Of a stretch of DNA of 64,000 nucleotides, positions 54,634-64,000 are shown one piece after another. A program made the translations under genes and the position numbers. Under the pieces are notes generated by a model. That model searched no databases, had not been told where the DNA came from, and worked only from the letters and a program-made list of their open reading frames with translations. The DNA is from Emiliania huxleyi CCMP1516 (lineage: Eukaryota; Haptophyta; Isochrysidales; Noelaerhabdaceae). Position 1 is the stretch's first letter. Every line of letters begins with the position of its first letter. Location of the stretch: positions 333,012 through 397,011 of the forward strand of contig NW_005201318.1 in the NCBI RefSeq assembly GCF_000372725.1, written 5' to 3'.

Positions 54634-55466
54634 TCACGGTCGGGTGGCGGCGTGAAGCATCTCCTTCATCACTCGCTCTGCAAGCGCGGCGGTCAACGCC
54701 TCGTCGCCGCGGTAGCGGCTCGAGTTGCGGCCGCATAGGTTGGATGCCTTGCTGCCAGGACGGCAGCGGTGTGCATTTGCAATGCGGACGGCATCGTGTC
54801 CCCCAGTTTGAAAGCCAAGCTTGTCCCCGCTGTTAAACTGCTTGTCGCACTTGAAAGGCATGGTTGGCAAATGTGACATGTCCGTCTGCCAACCTACTGA
54901 GGGCTCGAAGCCACCCTTGGTCGGTCGCAGTGCTGATCCCTTGGTGTTGCCTGTGATCTGCGCGTGGGCACCAAAGAGCATCGCGAATGAGAGATTGTAT
55001 GCCAACGGGGCGCTGCCGTGTGTCGAGGCATCGCTTGCAACCGAGGGCATTCGGACAGATAGAGCTCTTGGTGCGGCGCTGCTCTTGGTGCTGCACTCGG
55101 CCCAGGCTGAGCTCAAGGCAGTCTTCCACCGCCCAATCTGCGCCAAAGTCAAAGACGGCGTGCACATGGGTCATGGCTGCGATCTGCGTTGGGAAACTCG
55201 TCCGGCGTAGCCGACAGCAGGAAGGAAACTAGCTCGAGGACAATCTCCTGCAAGGTGCTGTCGCCGATGAATATGAGCCGATGGTTGGCGAGGCACTTAG
55301 CGGCCTCATGAGGAGTGAAGGTGGATGGTTGGCAGTTGGCGTTGCGGGGTGTTGGGACGCATGGCGTCGCCATGTGCTGTCGACTGGATGTGGCAGCAAT
55401 GATCGTCCTCACGCAACCCACGAGCGGGTGGGACGCTGTCGTCTCCTGTCCTTCTGCCACCGCCAC
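54634..55466 (-). CDS. PC-esterase / SGNH-type acyl-esterase-like gene, structure uncertain
   Basis: The minus frame from 55466 contains TPHEAAKCLANHRLIFIGDS followed by TLQEIVLELVSFLLS, the block with the catalytic GDS serine seen in PC-esterase (PMR5/Cas1p/NXPE-like) proteins that act on glycans in the secretory pathway. Downstream coding continues in another frame (APLAYNLSFAMLFGAHAQIT, KCDKQFNSGDKLGFQTGGHD, CGRNSSRYRGDEAL) to a stop at 54634, so an intron or frameshift lies near 55160-55190. I do not see a DxxH catalytic pair with confidence. No leader is clear at the N-terminus. It may be a decayed gene. Confidence 0.5.
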
Positions 55467-55773
55467 CCCTCGAGTTTGGCATGTCGGGTTTCTTTATTTA
55501 TCACCAAAAATGGCACAGCAAAGTATTTCTTTTCACGCGCCCGCGGCGGCCGCCGGCGCCGCCGGCTCTCGCAAGGGCAAGCGGCACGGGCAAGGCGGTC
55601 TAGGCGGTAGATTCGAGCCTGGCTGTTCTTCACCTTCTCCTATCTATTCGAGTCGATCTAAAGCCTCGACGGACCACACCCTTTCGCTTTTGTTCTTCAA
55701 CTCGTACGATGCCGCCGCCGCGAGAATTCTCGCACCAGAGAGGACATGAGCCACTGCCGTGGCGTGCGCCCCT

Positions 55774-56906
55774 CTACAGCCGCCCCGCCCGCTTTGGTGG
55801 GGGCGGCGCCTCCGGCACCGCCTGAGCGAGCTCGCCGAGCGCGAGGCCCCCGAAGAGGAGCACCTTTGCCATCCAGAAGAGCACGGGCTGCTGCTTGCGG
55901 GCGGCGATGCCGCGCGCGGAGGCGGCGGCGAGGGCGTTGATGGCAAAGGTGATGAGGAGGCCTGGGGGAGGCGGTGGGGGGGGGGGGGGGGCCCTTGGAC
56001 TTCGCAGTGCTATGGGGCGGCGAGAGCGAGGGGTGGGCCTTGGTGGAGCAGGTCCCGGTACTCGTCCGGAACCTATTCACGGCAGGCGAGGTGAGGAGCT
56101 CCCCCTCGGTGATTGGAGCCTGGATACGCGTCTGGGCGCTTCAGTCAGTGGGAACCCCGGGTAGGAGACGGACGACGAGAGGAGGAGCACGCCGAGCAGC
56201 AGCATGTGGCCCGTCTGCAGGTAGGGGAGCACGTACGCCCCGGCCTATCCCATGCACAGACAGGGGCGTGAGAACACCCGTCTCCGCTGGAGGGGGAAGA
56301 GCACACGCTCGCCTTGTTGGGCAGCCCCCGCCCGATGAGCCGCGCGGTCGCGTCGTACGGCTCCTCGCCGGCCGGCCGCTCGTCGATCGAGTCGAATGAC
56401 AGCAGCTCCATCACCTATGGACGGTTGCGGGAGCTCTCCCAAGCAACGGGCGAAAGCGTGGTCGACACAGTCGCGGTTTGCGCCTTCTCCGCGGCGCTCG
56501 GCACGGCGGGCGCGCCACCGCCACCGCCGTTCAATGGCCCATCCGCCCCCCAGCCGAAGCCATCCCGCGTCGAGGCTGCCGGCAGATCTGATCTCGCCAC
56601 CGCCGCCGCCGCCTCGGCATCCCGTCGCCGGAAGTCGTCAAACGAGGGCAAGGGGACGGCGGTCGCGTCCTCGACGAGCGCGGCCTCGGGCGAGAAGGAT
56701 TCCACCGGCGCCACCACCGGCGGCGCGACCGGAAGCGGTGCTGCGACTGGGACCTGACCGCCCGCCCGCTTTGCCTTCCGCCGGGCGCGCCGCTCGGCAC
56801 GGCGAGCCGCCGAGTCGCTGGAGGCCATCGTAAGCACCTCGGGCTGCCGGGTGGTGCTCCGAGCCGCGAGTCGCACTGGAGGCGGTCCGAGGATGGCGAG
56901 GAGCAT
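55774..56906 (-). CDS. multi-exon membrane protein, possibly plastid-targeted
   Basis: Five exons join in phase to 283 residues: 56484-56906 (ATG 56906), 56313-56414, 56140-56244, 56039-56072 and 55774-55961. The N-terminus MLLAILGPPPVRLAARSTTR could be a signal-plus-transit leader. It is followed by a basic stretch (AARRAERRARRKAKRAG) and a low-complexity linker. The conserved-looking part is ELLSFDSIDERPAGEEPYDA, GRGLPNKAGAYVLPYLQTGH, a membrane segment (MLLLGVLLLSSSVSYPGFPL), PDEYRDLLHQGLLITFAINA and a second hydrophobic helix (VLFWMAKVLLFGGLALGELA). I do not recognise the family; plastid location is inferred from the leader only. All four introns start with GC, and one exon is only 34 nt. 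Confidence 0.72.
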
Positions 56907-57119
56907 GGTGCAGATATCTTAGAGGCTGTGCGGCGAGGAGCAGATTTCGGTCTGGGTCTGGCGAGTACCAGGTAGAAGCACGCGCTGTCCCGAGGTCTCT
57001 CGGAGCAGAGCCCCGTCGAGTCCTCGAAAGAGCTACCCAATGGGTCCTCGGAGAGGGTACCCTGGGTGGGCGGGGCCTCTACTCGCCAGGAGCAGGCTCG
57101 AGAAGAATTCTACCATATA
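56907..57119. promoter_or_regulatory. upstream region of the membrane-protein gene
   Basis: 213 bp between the start codon at 56906 and the AT-rich block. It contains a GAATTCT box at about 57108. No TATA-like element is evident. Confidence 0.3.
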
Positions 57120-57652
57120 AGCCCCTCTCGCAGCAGACTGGCTCGGACTTGGCCTTTACACGCTTTTCTCTGCAAAGGCTATCTATATTCTTTGCATCAT
57201 ATTCTCTCTGGGCCCTCTATATTCTCGAGAATATTCTCGAATATTGAGAATATTTTGACCTCGCGTATATCGACGGAGACCAAAAGTCGCTCCCAAACCC
57301 GCTCAGAAGACAGAACCTCCAAAACTTAAAGATTTCAGTCGGCATCGACCCGAAACCTACTGTTGAGAGAATACTGACAATAAGGTTCACAGCTGAAATG
57401 TGGAATATAAGCCAATATATCGCAATATACGGTCCGGATATATTGGAGAATATTGGGATATATTGGCTTATATTGCGATATATTCGCCCTGTTGATACGT
57501 CTCCAGTATATTCCAATATATTCCAGTATATGCCGGAGCTAATCCCGGGGCGAAACAAGAGTATATTGGAGTATATTGGAGTATATTGCGATATATTGTA
57601 CGCCTGGGCTATACGCAGCGATCCAGCAATGTATCCCAATATACTCCAATCT

Positions 57653-57726
57653 ATCCCAGTATTCAGCAGTATTCAGCAGTATTCAGCAGTATTCAGCAGT
57701 ATTCAGCAGTATTCAGCAGTATTCGC
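57653..57726. repeat. CAGTATTCAG decamer array
   Basis: Seven consecutive CAGTATTCAG units (10-bp period). Shorter arrays of the same unit occur at 59711-59745 and 59866-59910. Confidence 0.9.
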
Positions 57727-58910
57727 TCGGCTGGATTTTGGAGATCCGGTGCAGCAGTGCTGCCGCAAACGGGTGCGCAGGGGCACGATGGGGCCAGAGG
57801 TCGCCTCCGAGCGCCAGATCGATGGCTCATCGTCCGACGGCTCGATGGAGGAAGGCCCTATGCTCAGACTGACCGCGAGCGTCTGCGTCCTGAGTGCAAA
57901 ATGGGATCGCGGCGGCGGTTGCGATGGCGGATGTCAAGTCGAATCGATGCTCTTAGCAGTGCCAGTGGGTGCCACGCGAGCACGGCAAACGTCGGCATAG
58001 CCGAGCCAACGCATCTTGGTTGGCCTCCCGCGTAGTTCACGAAGCGGAGCAACGGCCTCGGAATTGCTGCAATCGTGCAGGGGCGGCGTGCCACTACGTC
58101 GGGTGCCGGCGCCCCGTCAGCATACCATGCTCGTGCGACACGCGCGCCCCACGCGGTGGGGCGCGCATGTCCCCTGTCTACCCTGAGCGCCTGCCTCTCG
58201 ACATCAACGTCTCAACCTTCTGGCTCCGCGTGCACAGCGAAGATCGTGCCACCCACCGGGTGGCACGGCCGATTGAGTAGGTGGCACTGCGAGGTATATG
58301 CTCCGACTTCGAGCGCTTAGGCACGGCAACTTTCTGAGACCGACAGGTAGGAGGGGCTGCGCGCGGGCGGCGCGCCCGCAACGGAGCGGAGAAGTTTACG
58401 GAAAGACGAAAAAGAAAGTCCGGTGAGAGGCGTAGGAGTTCTATTTTCTTCATTCAGGCAAAAGGACAGGAAAGCAGACGGGACAAGCTCTTCCTCACAG
58501 GCAAGCTCGCCGCCGCGGCAGGCAATCTCTCGCCGCAGGCAATCTCTCGCCGCAGACAATCTCTCGCCGCAGGCAAGAGCTCGCATGCTCCCGGTGCGCC
58601 CCATTCGTTTTCGCTGTCCTTCACCGCGACCGGCTGTCTGTCGCGGCAGCAAGTCAGTGTGGCCAGGGGCCGTAAGAGTGGAAACGCTGGTATGTGCGGA
58701 GGGAGCGCGCGATCAAATGTCCGGTGATAATGGGGAGATGCCACCCAGGCCAGCCAGGGCAGGGGCGGAGGGCGAGGCAGGAGGGCGGGATGGGCGCTTT
58801 TGCAGTCCCTTGCCCAGTGTTGGGCGCAGGAATTTTTTTCCTTCTTTTCTGCCCGCCGTCAAATCTGTGTATGAGCGTCGCCGAGCTCGCGAGCGTTCGC
58901 CCGTCGAGGT

Positions 58911-59204
58911 GTGGTGACAGAGTGGCACCGCGGGCAGACAAACGTCTTCTTTCCTGGAGAGACCAGATTTACTAAGTGCACGGTCCTCTGCCGCGTGGGC
59001 GGCCGTGGGAGGGTGTGCGTTGTGCCCGAGTTTGAGGATGCCCTCGCCGGAGAGCTCGTGGACGCGGGCATGCAGCATGACTTCACGCAAGCCGTCGCCT
59101 TCAAAATACGGCAGAGGCGCGTGCTACTAACGGATGCCGTGCCGGATGACATTACTGCGCGCGTCTGCCAGGCTGCATGGACATGGCGGGCTGCAGCCCA
59201 GTAA
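58911..59204 (+). other. unidentified small frame inside the AT-rich block
   Basis: A 97-codon frame (VTEWHRGQTNVFFPGETRFT, CVVPEFEDALAGELVDAGMQ, TDAVPDDITARVCQAAWTWR) has protein-like composition but no ATG at its left end and no known family. It is possibly cargo of the surrounding element. Confidence 0.25.
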
Positions 59205-60649
59205 CCGGACGGCATTCTCCGCTACAGACCTACTCTCATCAGGCAGAGCAAGAGGCGTGTCGTCGGGAATGATCGACGTAGATCTCTTGGCAACCGTACA
59301 CCAGGGCCTTCTGCTTACCCGCTAGGTGCCCCAGCCAGCCCGCTGCCGCCGTTTTGCATAGCTGAACGTGCGGATCCTGCGATGCACTTTTCCGTGGGTC
59401 AGCCATCTGTGCGAATGCGAGAGCGCGCCGGTGCAGCCTGCTGGGGGCATGCAATAGAGCCCTATAGGAGCGCCCACCAGGTGGACACCCCACGCTGCGC
59501 ACCCGCGAGGACACTGTCATGGTTTTGCACATGCTGTGTGTGGTGACTGGTGTGCGAGCCGCGCTGGACATCAGATAGCTCTTATTCACGACCTGCAGCC
59601 ACCCGACGCGGCGCCTGTGTGTTTACGATCCTTCGACTATCCCCACGGCGGCGTGTGAGCACGTCCCGCAGGCTGCGACGCGCCACGGACCATTGTACAT
59701 CCCCCGACTTTCTCCAGTATTCAGCAGTATTGCAGTATTCAGCGCAAGACCGCAGCCATCCAACCCGGCGCCTTACGATCCTTCAACTACCCCCACGGGG
59801 TCGTTTGAGCCACGCCCCGCAGGCTGCGACGCGCCACGGACCACTCTACGTCCCCCGACTTTCTCCAGTATTCAGCAGTATTCAGCAGTATTCAGCAGTA
59901 TTCGGCAGTATTCGGCAATATACAGCAATATATCCCAGTATTGCGAACTATAAGCCAATAATGGGGCAAGCAAGCTGTGAGTATATTGGGATATACTGCT
60001 GTATATTGCAATATATTGCGGAAGGATTGAGGTGCTTGGCGGCGCCGAGATATACTCCAATATATCCCAGTATATTCGGCTGGAAGATGTTCCTCCAATA
60101 TCTCCGTATATTGCGCAATAGTGCGCAATATTGGAGTATATTCCAGGGGTGCAATATACCCCAGTATATCCCAATATATTCACAGCGCCTTGCTATTTGT
60201 CAGTATTCTCTGAAGGGGGAATAGCTGTTTCGAGCTCTCTCGTCAAGACCGTTTCAGACGCCGCACAGCGGCAACGTCAAGAATATTCAAGAATATCTTT
60301 GGACTCGAGGTCCACCAAGGTCAAGGGCTGCGGAAAGCTCGTATATTCTTGAGGGAAAAGCCGGCCGGGGCATCTACATTCTCGAGAATATTCTCGAATA
60401 TGGAAGTGCGCGGGACCCTCTATATTCTCAAAGATATTCGAGAATATGGTGTAAAGGCCAAGCTCGGACTGGCGCTACAAATGGCACAGCGAGAAGAAAT
60501 TTACAAGACGAGGCGCGGGCGACGGCTGTGGTCCTTGCGCGAGGAGAGCTCGATAGACTCGAGGGGCCAGGATACGCCGAGGAGGACGGAGTTGCGCCGA
60601 AAGGCGAAAGAAGCCGCGAGAACAAGGGACCGGCAGGCGGCGGCGTCAC

Positions 60650-60900
60650 AGGACGAGGCAGAAGAGAACGACGCGACAGAGGAGGAAATGACAAGGGAGA
60701 GGACGACGAGAGTGGGACGACCGCGAGGTGGCATGAAGGTTGCAGCGAGAAGCGGCGAGAGAGTGCGAAGAGAGATAGGAAGAGGCAGACTCCCTAGGGT
60801 GGGCGACGGCTAGCGCACCACACACCTCTCCTTAAAATCCCTGTGTGGTGTGGCGGCGTGCCGTCCTCCCATCCCTCCCTTGGGTTGTCTATTTTCTTTC
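60650..60900 (+). repeat. dispersed repeat family A, most complete copy
   Basis: In order: CAGGACGAGGCAGAAGAGAA, GTGGGACGACCGCGAGGTGG, AGAGGCAGACTCCCTAGGGT, GGGCGACGGCTAGCGCACC, CTCTCCTTAAAATCCCTGTG, GTGTGGCGGCGTGCCGTCC, then a TTTC-rich tail. Confidence 0.75.
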
Positions 60901-60989
60901 TTTCTTCTTTCTTTCTTGTATTCGTAGAATTCTTTCTTTTTTCGACGGCTTCCTCAGAAGCCGTCGCCCCCACCACAGGAGCAGTCACA

Positions 60990-61268
60990 CCACTCCCACT
61001 CCGCGCCCACCCCATCCCACCCCGACCGACATCCCCACCCCACAACCCCGCCCCACCCCGACCCGAGCAACCCCGCCCCACTCCGACCCGACCCGAACAC
61101 CCGATCCACCCCGCTCCGCCCCGCCCCCCCCCCCCCCCCCCCGAAAGAAAAAAACCTATTCCCCCCCCCCCACACAAAAAAAATCCCCCCCCCGCCGCGT
61201 TTTTTTTTTTTAAAATAATAGAGGCCCCCCCCCCCCCCCCCTTATTTGTTTTTTCCCCCAAAAAAAAA
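60990..61268. other. low-quality homopolymer sequence beside a gap
   Basis: CCCCACCCCGAC-type repeats degrade into long runs of C, A and T (61110-61268) right up to the N run. This is best read as poor read ends or consensus artefact. I would not annotate genes here. Confidence 0.7.
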
Positions 61269-61368
61269 NNNNNNNNNNNNNNNNNNNNNNNNNNNNNNNN
61301 NNNNNNNNNNNNNNNNNNNNNNNNNNNNNNNNNNNNNNNNNNNNNNNNNNNNNNNNNNNNNNNNNNNN
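61269..61368. other. assembly gap (100 N)
   Basis: 100 consecutive N, truncating the exon on its right. Confidence 0.99.
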
Positions 61369-61560
61369 GCTGTAGAGGTCCGCCGTCAGATCGTCTGCCA
61401 GCGTGCTGGACCCCGCCGCGCCACCGGCCGTCTGAGGTCGCGATGGCTGTGCTGGGGCTCGCTTGACGCGTTTGGCCTCTCCTCCTCGAGCCTCTTCCTC
61501 GCACGCCTGCACACCAGTGGCCGCCGCCGCATCCGGCTCCGATCCCTCCTCTCCGCTCAT
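61369..61560 (-). CDS. N-terminal exon of an unknown protein, cut by the gap
   Basis: It starts at ATG 61560 (MSGEEGSEPDAAAATGVQAC) and continues EEEARGGEAKRVKRAPAQPS and DDLTADLYS into the gap. The composition is that of a disordered, charged nuclear-type N-terminus; KRVKR could be a nuclear signal. The rest of the gene lies in or beyond the gap and is not seen to the left of it. A GAATTTTC box lies about 35 bp upstream. Confidence 0.5.
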
Positions 61561-62692
61561 CGCCTCACCGATTCAGCACCCTCGCCGCGCCGCGCTGTAA
61601 AAGAATTTTCAGCGCTTTTTTTTCAAAGCAGACAGGCTCGACACAGGTGCGGACTGGCGCGTGCTAGCACTATCACAGGCGAACCACCTGACTGTAAAAG
61701 AAACGCAAAACTTCTCGCAAAACTTCGAGAGAGTCAAAACTTCTGGGCTGAAAGCTGCCCGCGAAAACACAACAACACCTGCCTGACGAGTACAGCTAAA
61801 GAGTACCCGGGGCCCCCCATGCGAAGAGGGGGCCCGTGAACATCTTTAGCTTGTGTGAGCCAGGAAAAGGGTTGAAAACATCATAAATAGTTAGAGGCTG
61901 CGCAGGCCGTCCCGTTTGCATGTTGCATAAAACCAACGCCGCCGCGCGCTGCGCGCGCCGGCTCTGTCTCATTCACGTGCCACAACATGTGTCACACACG
62001 GCGGCTCCGGCAGCGGCACCTCTCGATCGGTTCCACTTTCTACGCACACGGGGGCGGGGGGGGGGGGCGGGGGCGGGGGCGGGGGCGGGGGCGGGGGCGC
62101 GCGTAGCGCGCGCGCTGCACCACACACCACACGGAGGCAAAGACGTCGAGGAGGGGGCGGCGGCGGCGGCGGCGGCAGCGCGCGCGCGGCGCGCGCGACG
62201 GAGGGGCGGAGCAGCGACCGCTGGCGCGGTCGCTGCTCCGTCTGTGCCAGCGACGCGCGCTCTGCTTGCGCAGAGCGCGTCAAGGCAAGGGCAAGCGTGG
62301 CAGCGCGGGACGCGCGGCGGCGGCGGCGAGCAGCCGAGCGCTCCGTGCGCGGTGAGGCGGCCGGGTGAGGGCGCGGCGGGTGACGGGGCAAGGGAGCATC
62401 CCACACCCGGCCGTCGCTTTTGAGCGACGCTGAGGCACGCCTGCGCAGGGGCCGCAGGGCGGTCAGTTGTGGGGCGAGGCGGTGCCGGCCGCGGGCCGGG
62501 TGCAAGGCGCCGGCCTCGGCGCCGCCTCGGCGCGCAGCACGGGCGCGGTGAGCCTCTGAGCGGGAGCCGAAGGTTTGCTGCGGTGGGAGGGAGGGAGGGA
62601 GGGGGTGGTGGGGTGGTTTGACTTTGCCGCAGAGGCCGTCCCTAGTTGTGAACAGAAAAGTTTTACTATTTTTTTTGAGAAAGAAACAACCT
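61561..62692. promoter_or_regulatory. divergent intergenic region with hairpin and G-rich tract
   Basis: 1.13 kb separate the divergent genes. At 61793-61851 an extended imperfect hairpin has GCTAAAGA and TCTTTAGC at its base and GGGCCCCC with GGGGGCCC at its top. At 62050-62098 a GGGGGC/GGGGCG tandem could form G-quadruplexes. GA/GGGA repeats lie near 62585-62600. Open frames through it on both strands are composition artefacts. Confidence 0.45.
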
Positions 62693-64000
62693 ATGCACAA
62701 GCGGCAGCGCACCGATGGCCGCGCGCAGCGGCACGAGCAGCGATGGAATCCGTTCGAGCGAGACCCCTTCGAGCGAGCAGCGGCGGAGCCTCGTGCTGCG
62801 CAATCAGGCCCTGCACCTTGGGGCACGCGCTTTGCCTCGCTTTCGGAAGAGCTGCGTGCCTTTGCTGCGTACGTGGCGCTGGACGCCGAGGAGGAGGCGG
62901 CGCGCGAGCAGCTCGTGGCGCTGGTACGCGAGGTCGTGGCAGAGGAGTGCGCCGGCGCTCGGGTCGAGGCTTTTGGCTCGTGGCCGGCGGGCCTGTCGGC
63001 TTTCGACGGTGACGTGGACCTGCGGGTCGTGGGCGGCACAGCACCGAGGCGAGGCTCCCGAGGCGAGGCTCTGCTGCAGCGGCTTGGCGATGCGCTGCGG
63101 CCGAGGGTGCGCAGCGTCCGGGTGATCACCTCGGCACGCGTGCCCATCGTGAGCCTCGAGTCGCACAGCAGCGTCCAGGCGGACGTGAGTCTCGGCAGCG
63201 ACGACGGCGCGACGGCGGTGCTCACCGGCCTGGCGCGCGCTCAGCCCGCTTTCGTGCCCGTCGTTCTCGCGCTCAAGCTGCTACTGTCGCAGCACGCGCT
63301 CAACAAGGTGTACACGGGCGGCGTCTCCTCGTTCCGTCTATGCGTGATGGTTGCGCGGCTGTTCGAGGAGCGCGCCCGCTCAGAGGTGGTGGAGCCCAGC
63401 GACTTGCTGCTGCGAGCTCTCCGGCTGTACGGATGCCAAATGGATTGGACCGCCACCGACACCTTGTCCGCTCAGATTGGAATCGCCGCGCGATTCGCTT
63501 TCAGATCTGGCGCGTGGTGGACGCGATGCGCGGCGCGCTGCACGCGCTAGCCAGGCCGAATGGCGCGGGGCTGAGGGAGGTCATTGATGCGAGTGGTTTG
63601 CGGGCGCGGCGCGAGGCCAGCCGGGCGAGCTTAGCGGGATCAGCCCCAGCCGCCGCTGACCGCGGCGGCGGCGGCTGGAAGGCGCAGGGCGACGAGGCGA
63701 TGGGATCGCAGCGCTTCGAGCTCGCCTTTGGCAGCTACACAGCTGCAATGGCGGAGCCGTGCCTACACGGCCCGTCCGTCGCCGGCGACGAGCGGCAGCG
63801 GCTCGCGGTGCTGCTGAGCAACCGCTCAGCGGCGGCGCTCGGCCTCTCATGCCCCGCGCAAGCGGAGGAGGACGCGCGGCGATCGGCGAGCCTCCAACCA
63901 GGCTGGGGCAGGCCGTGGGCGCGGCTCGGCGCTGCCCTCGAGCTCCAGCAGAGATACGGCGAGGCGGCCGACGCGCTCAAGCGGGCGCTTGAGTGCGAGC
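62693..64000 (+). CDS. TRF4/PAPD5-like non-canonical poly(A) polymerase fused to TPR repeats, partial
   Basis: The start is ATG 62693 (MHKRQRTDGRAQRHEQRWNP). The nucleotidyltransferase core is clear: FGSWPAGLSAFDGDVDLRV, with catalytic Asp 107 and 109, and third acidic site VQADVSL. The PAP-associated region QPAFVPVVLALKLLLSQHAL then VYTGGVSSFRLCVMVARLFE matches TRF4-type enzymes, which add short oligo(A) or uridine tails to RNAs for decay or processing. Near 63475-63515 the frame shifts by one (LYGCQMDWTATDTLS, then AIRFQIWRVVDAMRGALHAL), either a very short intron (35-39 nt) or a sequencing indel. In the same frame, with no stop, TPR-like sequence follows (WKAQGDEAMGSQRFELAFGS, LLSNRSAAALGL, WARLGAALELQQRYGEAADA). 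The protein runs off the window. Confidence 0.75.

Larger units (their letters stand above)
57120..60480. mobile_element. AT-rich palindromic block, possible inverted-repeat element
   Basis: The outer flanks are similar in inverted orientation: GGCTCGGACTTGGCCTTTAC at about 57141 against the complement of GTAAAGGCCAAGCTCGGACT at about 60450, followed inward on both sides by TCTATATTCTCGAGAATATT-like motifs. Each inner flank is a few hundred bp of ATATT-rich sequence with many short palindromes (57180-57730 and 59865-60450). The centre (57740-59690) has normal GC content and no recognisable gene. A tandem duplication of about 150 bp (59591-59740 and 59745-59885) carries GCAGGCTGCGACGCGCCACG twice. 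The boundaries are approximate and transposon identity is inference. Confidence 0.45.

Noticed and set aside
57653..57726. CRISPR-like regular repeat
   Set aside because: The decamers are directly tandem with no spacers, and the genome is eukaryotic.
60794..61504. Gly-rich frames spanning the 61269-61368 gap
   Set aside because: Low-quality homopolymer sequence plus N; only 61369-61560 on the minus strand looks like a real exon.

Overview
The window looks like nuclear DNA of a photosynthetic eukaryotic alga, most probably a haptophyte. The genes have many small exons. Introns very often begin with GC instead of GT. Several products are strictly eukaryotic (G-protein beta subunit, CCT8 chaperonin subunit, GCFC/PAXBP1 splicing factor, TRF4-type nucleotidyltransferase), and two suggest a plastid (a D27-like carotenoid isomerase and a multi-exon membrane protein with a possible targeting leader). 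The DNA is very GC-rich, broken by AT-rich islands, microsatellites and two 100-N gaps (48787-48886, 61269-61368). The species call is inference; no marker gene settles it.

Layout. 1-6149 (minus) is a SH3-PDZ-STE20-like kinase gene whose introns carry a repeated element. 7190-11715 (minus) is a 5'-truncated LINE with RT, chromodomain, zinc finger and RNase H, ending just upstream of an intronless F-box/RCC1 gene (11735-13150, plus). 14060-19353 holds a His/Pro-rich secreted protein, a BSD-domain protein and a coiled-coil protein, all minus. 19418-20890 is a Helitron-type N-terminal fragment. 21151-22024 is a non-autonomous DNA transposon with long inverted repeats and a perfect 8-bp target duplication. 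23270-24416 is G-beta, and 26517-28991 (minus) is a complete eight-exon D27-like gene. 31960-32691 (minus) is a SAP-motif protein.

32817-41831 is the most striking object. It is a 9.0-kb element with split direct repeats in the order A1 ... B1-A2 ... B2. This is the terminus type of tyrosine-recombinase retrotransposons (PAT/Ngaro, TOC1), but the interior is a satellite of about 18 copies of a 382-bp unit rather than gag/pol. A tyrosine-recombinase-like ORF lies 0.9 kb downstream (42701-43618).

43974-45587 is an unidentified Cys-rich ORF between dispersed repeats. 46169-50628 (plus) is GCFC/PAXBP1, convergent with CCT8 (50959-53315, minus). Then come a PC-esterase-like gene (54634-55466, minus), a five-exon membrane protein gene (55774-56906, minus) whose four introns are all GC-AG, an AT-rich palindromic block (57120-60480), a gap-truncated exon (61369-61560, minus), and a TRF4-like nucleotidyltransferase apparently fused to TPR repeats, running off the right end (62693-64000, plus).

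The cellular genes do not form a pathway or operon; they are ordinary housekeeping and signalling genes embedded in repeats. What ties the window together is mobile DNA. A family of introner-like elements sits in the same orientation as the host gene in six introns of three genes, and three dispersed repeat families recur across the window. At least two conserved genes (the kinase and CCT8) lack exons at low-complexity joins, which may be assembly collapse. Exon boundaries were placed by eye from reading frame, splice dinucleotides and family knowledge, without transcript data.
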